This document shows, one piece after another, positions 43,325-53,093 of a stretch of DNA of 64,000 nucleotides (its first letter is position 1; the number at the start of each line of letters is the position of its first letter). Source of the DNA: Calcarisporiella thermophila CBS 279.70 (Eukaryota; Calcarisporiellomycota). The DNA lies in NCBI RefSeq assembly GCF_041956535.1, contig NW_027192195.1, forward strand, positions 1,186,653 to 1,250,652. The letters run 5' to 3'. Position numbers and translations under genes: made by a program. The notes below the pieces were generated by a model, which was not told the origin of the DNA, did not search any database, and saw only the letters and a list, made by a program, of their open reading frames with translations.

Positions 43325-44340
43325 CTAGCCTCGCAACATATCTGTTCAACGCGCTCGTGTATCCGTCCTTCTCGAAGAAGGTCATTCCACTCGTGAAATT
43401 GCCGCTCGTGAGGGCACCAGCAGAACAACTGTATCAAGAATACACCAAGATGAAGAGAATGATCCAGAGAGTTCATCAAGAAAGAAATGGGTCGCCCGCG
43501 CAAGTTATCCCGGCGTGATGAAAATAGACTATCCAGGAGCTTGACGACCGGAGAATGTAAGAACGCAGTCAAGACACAAGAACTTTGGAACGAGACGATT
43601 GATCAGGATATCTCCGTTAATACTGTTCGCCAGACACTCCATCGCAATGATTTTGTTGCAAGGGTTCGAAGAAAAAGGCCTCTTCTCACAAAAAAGCATC
43701 GCCTCAGGAGATTGAAGTATGCAAGAAATAATAAGGATTGGACCACTGAAGATTGGAGTTGAGTCATCTTCTCGGATGAGTGCCAAATTCGTATCTTTGG
43801 GGATGAGAGGCGAGAGTGGTACTGGAAGAAGTGTGACGAACCTCTTCAAGATCGCCATATACAATCCGTGATAAAATATGGAGGCGGAAGCATAATGATG
43901 TGGGGTTTATGAGCTATTATGGCATCGGATTTTTATGCCGTATTATAAAAACTCTCGATGCCGAAGTTTATTCGCAAATCCTTGATGATGAATTGATGGC
44001 GACAATCTAGTGGTACAATCTTGACAAGAAAGAAATAATCTTTCAGCATGATAACGACCCAAAGCATAAAACAAAACTCGTCGAACGATGATTCCAAGGC
44101 AACCAGATCCAAGTTCTTGATTGGCCTTCACAATCGCCTGACCTTAATCCCATAGAACATCTATGGGATGAGGTAAAGAGACCACTGCGGGACAGATTCC
44201 CACAGATATCGGGAAAGGATGACCTGTGGGAAAAGGTGAAAGCCGTCTGGGAGTCGCTCACAAAGGACGATTGTGTTAAGTTGATAAATACGATGCCAAG
44301 GCGGATTCAATAAGTTATCAATGCTAGAAGTGGATAAACT
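43325..44340 (+). mobile_element. Dead Tc1/mariner (DD34E) transposase
   Basis: Conceptual frame: RNISVQRARVSVLLEEGHSTREIAAREGTSRTTVSRIHQ (helix-turn-helix), KKEMGRPRKLSRRDENRLSRSL, TVRQTLHRNDFVARVRRKRPLL, VIFSDECQIRIFGDERREWYW (first catalytic D) and GGSIMMWG. After a one-base frameshift near 43908 comes FMSYYGIGFLCRIIKTLDAEVY, then IIFQHDNDPKHKTKLVER (second D) and DWPSQSPDLNPIEHLWDEVKR (E, exactly 34 residues after the second D). Stops include TGA before VIFSDE, TAG before WYNLD and TGA after LVER. No clear terminal inverted repeats were found. Inactive. Confidence 0.88.
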
Positions 44341-44888
44341 GAATTGTAGTTAGAGCATACTTTATTTATCTTAAATATTGACTATTTGTTATAATGAGTC
44401 TTTGGAGAAAGAGAATAAAAAGTTGAAACCATGAGATTTTCAATTTGATAAAATATGAAATTTCCCGAAATATATTAATATTCTTGAAAGGAGAGTTAGC
44501 AATGGGTATTCCACGGGGAATTAGGGGGATTAGCAGAGGGTTTTCAATTATACAAGTGCTAAGTATATAGGGGTTTTCTATGAAGAAATATTTGGGTTGA
44601 ATGTAAAAATAATAGGGTGGCATGAAACTTTTAAGAGGCTCTTTAAGTTTACACACACTAGTTTAATTCACCTTTTACTTCGATATCATATTGGAAAAAA
44701 ACCCGACTCTATCGAGATCCCTGCGCCTAGCGGATTCTTTGCATCATGCTCAATGACCTATTCTTAAACTCCCAGTCACAAATTAGGGCTAATCTCAGTT
44801 GTGTTCCCCAAATCTCGCCTTTTTTTCCTTCCGCTCTAAAATCCCCATTCGACTTTAGGGGTTAAAGGGGCATTAATTTTTGGTCACC
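44341..44888. other. Intergenic, Kar9-like 5' region
   Basis: 548 bp AT-rich, no supportable ORF; presumed promoter of the next gene. Confidence 0.4.
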
Positions 44889-47126
44889 ATGAGCTTGGAG
44901 ATTATAATCAACTCGGCGCACAGTACCACACAGCAGCCCCCAACTCCACCGTCGGAAGACGATGACCGCCAACGTTATGTCATTCCTTCCATTTCCTCCT
45001 CGGGCCAATTTGCCTCCTTGTCATGTGAGGAAAGCGGTATCCAGCCTCCTACATTCCCCGAGGCGGATATATGCCAGGCCCTAACCTATGAATTGACCCC
45101 CCTGAAGACCATGGTGGAGCGCTTTCGACGCGGGGCGGAGGCGGTGCATCTCTGCACCCATTTCATTGGCGCCGCACTAGCCGCGGAGCAGTCCAAGAGG
45201 GGCGGGAAATTGGAGACAGTGGAGACCTGGATATATCGTTTTGGGGTCTATTTAGAGCTTCTCTCTGAACTTGCCCGACTTGCTAAGCTCCGTGGTGCTT
45301 GCGTCGACTCGGAGTTGAACTCTGTGCAACAAGAATGGAAGGAAATGCTGGCGCGCGTGGACGAGGCCAAACGTGGGATGCAGGGCAATAAGCAGCGTAA
45401 AGATATTGAAAACCGAATGAATGCAATCGAGGCACAGCTGCATGGGTTGGAAGAGACGATGGGCTTATTTCGGGAGAACCGCCGCGAGATACTACCCCAT
45501 TCTCCAACCTCGACCGAAGGCAATAGCCATCACGAGCTGCGGAGATCGCGGGATGATTTATGGCTCATGCATATCGATGAGAAGGCGGAGCCCCTCTATT
45601 CTCTGATTGATTATGTTTACTCGTGTTTGACGGCCCCGGATGCTCCCTCTGATCCGGAGGGAGTTCTGGCGCAGCGCTACACAAGCATTCAGAAGCGGTG
45701 GGAACTTATGAAGCAGGACCTTGACGAGCTCAGAGAGCGGCTCAAGGAGGATAGATGGGTCGAGTTTTTCTTTCATGTTACTCATCAGGTCGATGTGATG
45801 ATGGACTCGGTGCAAGCCTCCGTGGATCGCTTCAAACGTATGCTAAGAACAAAGGAGCGAGGGGAGTTTAGCAAGGAAGCGGCCTATGCATTTGTGAAAG
45901 GGTTCGATGCGAAGCGCTGCTTTTATTCACCGGCTATTGAGAGGATGGTTGTGGCTATAGGAAGTAGCATTAATGCGAAAGGAATCAAACATGCTGAGAT
46001 TTTGAGGAGAGAGCGTGCGGTTTGTGAGAGATGGCGGCAATTGAAGAGCACCCTTGACGAGATTCAGATGCAAGTACCCAAATTGGCCTCAGAGCTGAGT
46101 GAGCCGATGACGCCCTCTCCACCACGCCATCTTCGATCCGGGCTTTCCCACCTGTCCCCCAATACCCAAGGGGACAGCCGACTTTTGTCCCCCTCCCTTC
46201 TGCGCCCCAGGGCCTCCACCATACCGCAGTATGAGCGCGCGCTGTCTGCTTGCTCTTTGAGTCGCTCAGAGTCTCGCTCCTCCATGTCCAGCGTCACTTC
46301 GACTGCCTCTACAACCAGACCACGGCTCAGATCCAGGGCATACACCTCTATCCATGACCGTCCCCGCTGGAACTCGTCTACTAAAATCGATGCGCCTCCA
46401 AAGATATCACTTCCAGATCGACCAGTGGAAACCTCCCGGTGTAAGACTCCAACTCAGGCGAGGGTGAATAGCAGAGCGAGAACTCCCACCCCGCGTACCC
46501 CAACTCGCACCTCTAAGGGAACGGATAAAGGGTGCACCACCCCAAAAGACGCCATTCCCTCCCTTTCGGTCACTCCAACGGCAAGCAGTCCTTCCTCCCG
46601 AGCGACCACGCCCACCTTGGGTGACGGGAGAGTTACTCCAACGCCCTCCTATACATCTCGGTCGCGAGTTAATTCAAACGGTAAAATTTCCATGATTCCA
46701 CGGCCCGTACGCAGGGTTTCCACATGCAGCACTGCAAGCGAAAGTAATGATGATAAGCCGGCCTTCAGTTCAAACGGCAAAAACCAGACCTCGAATGCCT
46801 CGAATAAGCCCACTCAACCGTTCTCGGGTTCAGCGCCTGCCACGCCTCCTCACCTTCAAATGCCCGACCTTGACCGAGAGGTAACCCGTATCCTTCAATC
46901 TTTGCCCATCACTGTCCCATGCACGCGTGTCACCCCTGTCAATGACGGCGAGGCCCGCTACCAATTTTCAGAAAATGGGCGCAGTATGCTGTGCCGGCTC
47001 GTGCACAGGAATAACCGAGTTCTGGTGCGCGATACCATTGGTTGGATGGAGCTGGAGGGGTGGCTGCTACAAAAGGGACGCGGCATTGTCAAAGATATAC
47101 GAAATCAGAGTATGAATATTGGATAA
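44889..47126 (+). CDS. Kar9-like microtubule plus-end adaptor with GAR-type C-terminus
   Basis: An intronless 745-aa protein; the first ATG is 44889 (MSLEIIINSAH). Residues about 60-390 are helical with spectrin/Kar9-like character (LTPLKTMVERFRRGAEAVHL, LETVETWIYRFGVYLELLSELARLAK, YTSIQKRWELMKQDLDELRERL). Residues about 400-640 are Ser/Thr/Pro/Arg-rich and disordered, with two SxIP EB1-binding motifs: STIPQYE and SMIPRPVRR in basic surroundings. The C-terminus (ARYQFSENGRSMLCRLVHRNNRVLVRDTIGWMELEGWLLQKG) resembles the GAR microtubule-binding module. The combination fits the Kar9 family, which links EB1/Bim1 to actin transport for spindle orientation. Domain calls are from pattern, not search. 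Confidence 0.65.
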   Translation: MSLEIIINSAHSTTQQPPTPPSEDDDRQRYVIPSISSSGQFASLSCEESGIQPPTFPEADICQALTYELTPLKTMVERFRRGAEAVHLCTHFIGAALAAEQSKRGGKLETVETWIYRFGVYLELLSELARLAKLRGACVDSELNSVQQEWKEMLARVDEAKRGMQGNKQRKDIENRMNAIEAQLHGLEETMGLFRENRREILPHSPTSTEGNSHHELRRSRDDLWLMHIDEKAEPLYSLIDYVYSCLTAPDAPSDPEGVLAQRYTSIQKRWELMKQDLDELRERLKEDRWVEFFFHVTHQVDVMMDSVQASVDRFKRMLRTKERGEFSKEAAYAFVKGFDAKRCFYSPAIERMVVAIGSSINAKGIKHAEILRRERAVCERWRQLKSTLDEIQMQVPKLASELSEPMTPSPPRHLRSGLSHLSPNTQGDSRLLSPSLLRPRASTIPQYERALSACSLSRSESRSSMSSVTSTASTTRPRLRSRAYTSIHDRPRWNSSTKIDAPPKISLPDRPVETSRCKTPTQARVNSRARTPTPRTPTRTSKGTDKGCTTPKDAIPSLSVTPTASSPSSRATTPTLGDGRVTPTPSYTSRSRVNSNGKISMIPRPVRRVSTCSTASESNDDKPAFSSNGKNQTSNASNKPTQPFSGSAPATPPHLQMPDLDREVTRILQSLPITVPCTRVTPVNDGEARYQFSENGRSMLCRLVHRNNRVLVRDTIGWMELEGWLLQKGRGIVKDIRNQSMNIG

Positions 47127-47536
47127 GCATACGAACGAATCGGACACTCCATGGAAACATTTCAATATAGAAAACTAATTTTGTATGATATTTATTTTGG
47201 TATAATTTTTTTTTTATTTCACTATTATTTTCTCGTACACTTGCCTTTATTTCCTTGTTCATATTCGTTGACATCTTTATTCATGTAACGTATTCTCTCT
47301 ATTCCTTTGACTCCTGTATTTTCCTTTTCATTTTTTGGCTCTCTATTTCGGTATTTCAAAACATGGACAAGAATATCTATTACGATGCTTTGATTGAACT
47401 CTGCTGCTCCTCCCATTATTGGCGGCTTGGAATTTTCTGCAGAGCTCTTATTTTTAGATCCATATATTGATATCAACCATAGGCATCTCATATCTTCCTC
47501 CCAATTAATACGGCATAATTCACCCCAATATAATAG
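47127..47536. other. Intergenic, TM9SF 5' region
   Basis: AT-rich 410 bp; nothing specific recognised. Confidence 0.4.
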
Positions 47537-49571
47537 ATGATTATGTCATCGCGATTTTGCGCGATACTCGCGCTTTTCCTCGCTTTAGCTTTAGTAGTGC
47601 GGTGTGACGAGCATTCCCATACGGTTTGTCCATGTTAGCCACTGAATCCCATCGGTACCCTATTTGCTTAAACGATCTATTTTAGTATCTGCCAGGGGAG
47701 GAGGTGGTTATCTGGGTCAATACGGTCGGTCCCTATAGTAATCGCCAAGAGAGATACAAGTATTCCCAACTCCCTTACTGCTCAGGCGATGCTGCCGTGC
47801 AGCATCACCACGAGACCCTCGGAGAGTCTCTCATTGGTATGGAGCTTACTAGCTCTGGTATGGATGTGAAATTCAAGCAGGACAAGGATAATGCAGTGCT
47901 ATGCCGTGCGAAACTGTCTAGCCAGGATATCCATTTATTCCGCTTCGCAATAGAAAACTATTACTGGTATCAGATGTACCTGGATGATCTTCCTATATGG
48001 GGTACGTGCAAGTCCATTTCGTAAATGGAATCCATTTGTGAATTAATTTAGTTAATGGCACTATTTATTGACAGGTTTTGTTGGGGAGCATGATAAAGTT
48101 AGGGATGAACGCTATCTTTATACTCATCGCAATTTCGATATCGGCTACAATGATGACAAGGCAAGTTGATCGGACCGGGAAATGGGCGGTAGTGAACAGC
48201 AATCCATTCATACTTCTTTACTTTATCTAGATCATTGAGGTTAATTTGACAAGCGGCAAGCCGGTGCTCCTGCAGCTTAATGACCAGCCGGTCGATGTCG
48301 AATTTACGTATACCGTGCGTTGGGTGCAGTCGGACAAGAAGTTCGAGGATCGCTTCGAAAAGTATTTGGATTCTGATTTCTTCGAGCATAAGGTATATGG
48401 TGTATTCTTTCGGGATGCCACGGCTACCCTAGTTCATTGCTCACCATTTCCATTTGCTTAGATTCATTGGTTCTCCATCTTCAACTCGTTTATGATGGTG
48501 CTATTCTTGACCGGATTGGTGAGCGTGATTTTATTGCGGACTCTTCGACGTGATTACGCACGCTACGATAAAGAAGAAGGCCTAGGAGATTTGGATCACG
48601 ATCTTGTCGACGATTATGGATGGAAACAGGTGCACGGCGATGTTTTCCGCGCTCCCCCTCGCCTCATGCTCTTCTCTGCGATATACGGCACCGGCCATCA
48701 GCTGACCATTCTTGCTTTTGCCGTCATCTTATACACGATCTTGGGAGACCTATACTTGGAGCGTGCCACCATTCTCACTGCCACCATTTTCCTGTACGCG
48801 TTGACATCCGCATTTGCCGGATATACAAGCGCAAGCACCTATGCCCGTTATGGTGGTCGCGACTGGATCCGCAATGTGCTCCTGACGGCCAGCCTGTGGC
48901 CAGGTGTGGTCACCGTGCTGTGTGGCTATGTGAACACGGTGGCCTTCTATTACAATAGCACTCGCGCAGTGCATTACACCGCCATTCTTGCCATGATTGC
49001 GATCTGGCTCTTCCTCGTGTTTCCCCTGACGCTGTTGGGCGCCATCATTGGCCGGAACTGGAACGGACAGCCGGACTTCCCGTGCCGAGTCAACCCGATC
49101 CCACGCCCCATTCCGGACAAGCCGTGGTACGCGGAGCCCCTGATGGTGATCGCGGCGGGCGGCATCCTTCCGTTTGGCTCCATTTTCATCGAGATGTACT
49201 TCATCTTCTCCTCCTTCTGGGAGTACAAAATCTACTACGTGTACGGGTTCATGCTGCTGGTGTATATGATGTTGCTGGTGGTCTCCGCGTGTGTCACGAT
49301 TGTCAGCGTCTACTTCCTGCTGAATGCAGAAGACCATAGGTGGCACTGGATGAGTCTGTTGACGTGTGGATCGGCGGCCATCTATGTGTACCTGTATTCC
49401 GTTTACTACTTCTTCAACAAGACCACCATGAACGGGATGTTCCAGACCAGCTTCTACTTCGGGAATACGGCCGTCGTGTGCTTTGCTCTTTTCGAGGTGC
49501 TGGGGTATGTAGGTCACACTGCGGCCAACTTGTTCGTAAGAAAAATCTATAAGGATGTAAAGTTAGATTAA
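47537..49571 (+). CDS. Nonaspanin TM9SF (EMP70 family, TM9SF3-like)
   Basis: Golgi/endosomal nine-transmembrane protein. ATG 47537 begins a signal peptide MIMSSRFCAILALFLALALVVRC. The luminal domain follows (EEVVIWVNTVGPYSNRQERYKYSQLPYC; HRNFDIGYND; VEFTYTVRWVQSDKKFEDRFEKYLD). Then come the first membrane segment (FSIFNSFMMVLFLTGLVSVILLRTLRRDYARYD), the cytosolic GWKQVHGDVFRAPP motif and eight further segments in one large last exon (48462-49571). The C-terminus VKLD fits the KxD/E COPI-binding signal of the family. Five exons. The last exon is visibly more GC-rich than its neighbours. Confidence 0.94.
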
Positions 49572-49862
49572 AAAAGAATAACTCTTGTGTATGTTTCTAT
49601 TTTTTCCTCCCCTCTATTATCTATCATTGTTGATTATTATTATTCCGTTTCCTATTGCAATTGCAGAGAAAATATTGTGCTTTTTTCTTTATTTCTCATA
49701 TTCCTCTGTTTCTTTTTTGTTTCCACTTTGACATACTAAAGAATCCATCGGGGCAACTTGGGATGCCTCCAAGTGTCTAAATGCATGATTGTGACGTTAT
49801 TGATGACGCAACGCTGGTTTAAATGGATTGCCACCGTGCTCTCGTAGAATCCAGAGAGAATC

Positions 49863-50622
49863 ATGTCCAATAATCCACCACCTCCGTCAAGGAGGCTCTC
49901 ACGTCGCCCATCCCTTCCTCTCATTGGCGCACGTTCCGTCAGTGGGCCGATGCCTTCTGTACGGCAACGCACGATTTCCGCTACGTCGGCACGATCGCTC
50001 GACTTTACCAATGTGAATCGAGGGGGATATTACCCGGCCCAATCGGCGTCGATGTTGACAGCAAACACGGGTGGGACGATTCAGGAAGGAAATACCGATA
50101 AAGAGGCGATGGAGGGACTGGCCAGAGAAACGTTTGAGCGTGTCAACAATTATATTCAAGCAGAAATCTTAGGTTGACATTATTGGTGTTTTCTTTTTTT
50201 GCTTGACATGAAAACTCTAACAGATTTGGCATGCTTTAGCGGCCGGCGAAGACTATAAGCTATTGGAGACGATGAACTTAGTGACACGGGATAGGTATTC
50301 CGCGATGAGGGAGCAGGCCCTGCATATTACCAAGGAGATGAATCGCGTCGGCTCCAACTGTGGGTGGATGAACTTTTTCACTGTGAATAAGAACTAATAG
50401 ACCCTCCTTTGAATCCCCTAGTTGAGCAAATGCGGGCCTATATCCAGCAGATAGACGAGGTGTGTAAACAGGTTGACTATCTAGAGGCGGTTGCCATTGA
50501 GCTAGACGACTACACGAAATATCTGGGTAGGTCGATTTGTGTGGTTCGCAGCTACTAGGAGGAACACTGACCCTACCGCCCTGCAAATAGAGAGCAAGCT
50601 GAAGCTGCTGGTCTCCAAATAG
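49863..50622 (+). CDS. BLOC1S2: BLOC-1 subunit 2 (BLOC1S2) homologue
   Basis: Small coiled-coil subunit of BLOC-1 (and BORC), acting in endosome-lysosome trafficking. Exon 1 (from ATG 49863) codes for a Ser/Arg/Pro-rich leader then ARETFERVNNYIQAEI. Exon 2, joined A|CG GCC, gives AGEDYKLLETMNLVTRDRYSAMREQALHITKEMNRV, the core BLOS2 helix. Exon 3 gives VEQMRAYIQQIDEVCKQVDYLEAVAIELDDYTKYL and the last exon ESKLKLLVSK*. This matches the human BLOS2 pattern (EYKLLENMN..., LDQI...VEQLE...LD.Y...LE.K). The roughly 100-residue basic Ser-rich leader is longer than in animals. Confidence 0.85.
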
Positions 50623-50983
50623 TCATCCTGGCATTTGTAATATAGAAATGCTAATAATATATTGTATCAATGTATATGTTCTCAAACAAAAGAAACGGGA
50701 CGACGGCTTCCACTTTCCTCGCTACCACCCCCTCCCCCCAATTGTGAGAAAAATATAAGAGGCTATGAAACAAAGAAGCGGGAGGAGAGGGTTACCATGG
50801 AAGAGGGGAGAGAGAAAGAGAGCGCGCGAGAGAGACGACGTAGAAAGAAGGAGAAGGAAGAAAGTGAAATGAAGGAAAAATTACAAAAGAATATTACAAA
50901 GGCATAAACAGATAAACATAGTAATGCTACAAACTAATGATGACCTAACGAAAAATGTATATCTCATCGTCCCATTTCTACAG
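50623..50983. other. Intergenic, purine-rich
   Basis: Contains a GA-rich run (about 50770-50890) whose ORF is simple-sequence and not believed. Convergent 3' ends of BLOC1S2 and the unknown minus-strand gene. Confidence 0.5.
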
Positions 50984-51751
50984 CTACACTTTTCCAACAG
51001 TCTTGGCACCTTCTACCTTGCGCGGCCCACAGTTGACCGGCTGTTTACTGTTGGTTGCATTTAGAATTGATTTTTCCTCATTGCCCAGATGGATCTCCAT
51101 CGAGAGATGGCTCTTGTTTCCCTCTGTGCCGTGATGCGTCAGGGCGCCGCTGGAGGGAAGGGGGGATGAGAGCTGCCGCTGCAAGGGTGGCGCAACGGGA
51201 TGGCGCGAGTTGTACACAAATTGGTCAAGCCATGGCTTGGTTGGGCTAAGCACAGGGGAGATTTGGGGGCTGCAGTGGTGGTGTTGGGGATCGTACACGG
51301 CGGCGGGGAAAACTTGCTTGACATGTCGTAGCAGTGCGGAGGGATGCTGGTGCGGGCCGTGCTCCGCCTGCGGTGGTTGCTGCTGTTCCGACTGCTGTTG
51401 CGGAGGAAGATTAAGCAAGGGTGGGGTGATGGGGGTGAGGCCATCCGGCAAATGGTTTTGTGGTTGGTGGGGGGTGATCACCGGCGACGAGGAGTTGGAG
51501 GAGCTGGAGTGATCATCGCGATGCCATGCATGAAGAAGGCCATGCACGACATTGCGGATGCCGGACTCTTCCGGGTGGGGATTTCTAGAGGGTGACAGCT
51601 GCGCTTTTGGAGCGTCTGTGGCTGTGGGGGACGAGGTGACGGAGGAATCTATGGGGCTTGGGGAATGGCCAGGCGAGGGCGAGCGCGACTTCTTCTCGTG
51701 GCGCTGGCGGAGCGAGTAGCACTCATTGTGCACGCCAAAGATAGTCTCCAT
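50984..51751 (-). CDS. Unknown Ser/Pro/His/Gln-rich protein
   Basis: A single 255-aa ORF from ATG 51751 (METIFGVHNECYSLRQRHEK) to a stop at 50984. It is rich in Ser-Pro dipeptides (SRSPSPGHSPSPID) and Gln/His runs (PPQQQSEQQQPPQAEHGPHQHP), hence mostly disordered. Two stretches look more ordered: ESGIRNVVHGLLHAWHRDDH and KSHLSMEIHLGNEEKSILNA. I recognise no family. Multiple SP sites suggest a phosphorylated regulator. It may be coding because base composition is higher in GC than flanking DNA, but low complexity could create a chance ORF. Confidence 0.5.
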   Translation of the reverse strand: METIFGVHNECYSLRQRHEKKSRSPSPGHSPSPIDSSVTSSPTATDAPKAQLSPSRNPHPEESGIRNVVHGLLHAWHRDDHSSSSNSSSPVITPHQPQNHLPDGLTPITPPLLNLPPQQQSEQQQPPQAEHGPHQHPSALLRHVKQVFPAAVYDPQHHHCSPQISPVLSPTKPWLDQFVYNSRHPVAPPLQRQLSSPLPSSGALTHHGTEGNKSHLSMEIHLGNEEKSILNATNSKQPVNCGPRKVEGAKTVGKV

Positions 51752-53093
51752 TTGTCATCAATGGGGGGATGGCGGAGGATTTTTGTTCAATTGACCTTTA
51801 AGGTGTGTGGAGCGTGCGACTTATCTAAAAAAATTCACATTTCAGCGTGACTACGCAAAGGCCCAATCCACAGTTTTGTCAGCAGGGGGCAAACCGCTTG
51901 CCTGCAGCAAAAGGGAAAAAAGTAAAACCCGAAAGAAACCGAGAGCTTGTGCTGGCGAGCCTTTCCGTTTTTCCCGCGGCCCCGCCTCCCTCGCGCTCCT
52001 CTTCAGCTGCCCGCTTCTCCCAAAGGGCAAAGGCGTGCGGAGAAGTTCTAGAAGAGAAGGATACTCCCTCTTTAGGAAGCAGGCCCTCAGGACTCCGATA
52101 GCTGCGGCGTCGGCTGATCTTTCGGGAGCCCACCTCTGCGGATGCGGCTGTGGCGGGCGCGAGCAAGGCTAAAAGACGCAGCGCAGGTTGCTTAGTGTGC
52201 TGACCGTCCTGAATGAGCAGAGCAGAAAGAGCGCAGCAAATGGGGAAGGTATTTCCCCATCGCCGTTTGGCAGCTTGCTCCGCTCGATATGTTGGTGGGT
52301 GGCGTTTTGAGATCTTGGGGATGGCAGCCGAATTGAATAGGCCAGCTTACAAAGTCGGGCCATTTCGGTTTGCCAAACTAAGCAGCTTGAGATAAGTCAA
52401 GATCCCCCCCGCCCAAGGCTTGCTTTTTCCCGAAGCACTTTCACGCTCCGGTTTTCACCACAGGACCACCCTAGTATGAAAAAGGAATGTGCAAGGCAAG
52501 CTTGTTCTTCAACAATTATCTCCTTCAAATCATTTATTATTTCTCTAAGACCGCGGCCAGTAAACCGAATATGTCGTGAGATCCTAAAGATCTTAAGCCT
52601 TATAGCACTCTGCTCGTGCATCTGGAGAAACTGACGGTTGAGGCTACAGAGCAGTCGGCGATGGCCAATCTCCCTTTGCCCAAGAGATTCGGCCGAGCAA
52701 TGTAAACAGGCTAGCTGCAGCCATATTCGTGTGCTAGAAAACAACATCGGTTCTGAGCCTAACTAGCTGCAAGAGGTTTGAGAATGTTCAATGGAAAAGA
52801 GATTTATGAAGCCCTCATCGCATTGTGCCCGACAGCAATTAGTAAAGTATTGGCAGAGTCATTATGCCACCTATATGAATTTTGTGTTAAAGATATTACC
52901 ACTTTTGCTATCGAACCCAATGCTGCCGCTATCTGATGCCCGTGAAATCTGACCCATTGATTCTCCAGTTTCCAAATTCTCCAAGTCTAATCAAAATCGG
53001 AACCACGCAATATCAAAATTAAAATGCGCCCCGTCATTAATGTAAAAAAGTGAAATTTTATCTACACTTCGTGTTTACGCGACTTTTTATACC
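51752..53093. other. Gene-poor interval
   Basis: 1.3 kb between the unknown gene and ORC1. ORFs at 51850-52200 on both strands have no domain or consistent codon signal. No RNA gene or repeat recognised. Confidence 0.45.

Noticed and set aside
43100-44480. Terminal inverted repeats of the Tc1 element
   Set aside because: Comparison of flanks by eye gave no convincing inverted match, so no element ends are claimed.
48750-49517. 255-aa minus-strand ORF across TM9SF
   Set aside because: Antisense shadow of the GC-rich last TM9SF exon.
50662-50907. 81-aa ORF rich in Arg/Glu/Lys
   Set aside because: Encoded by a GA-rich simple-sequence tract; no start context or homology signal.
51847-52172. 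Overlapping ORFs on both strands in GC-rich DNA
   Set aside because: Open on three frames at once because of GC content; no motif.
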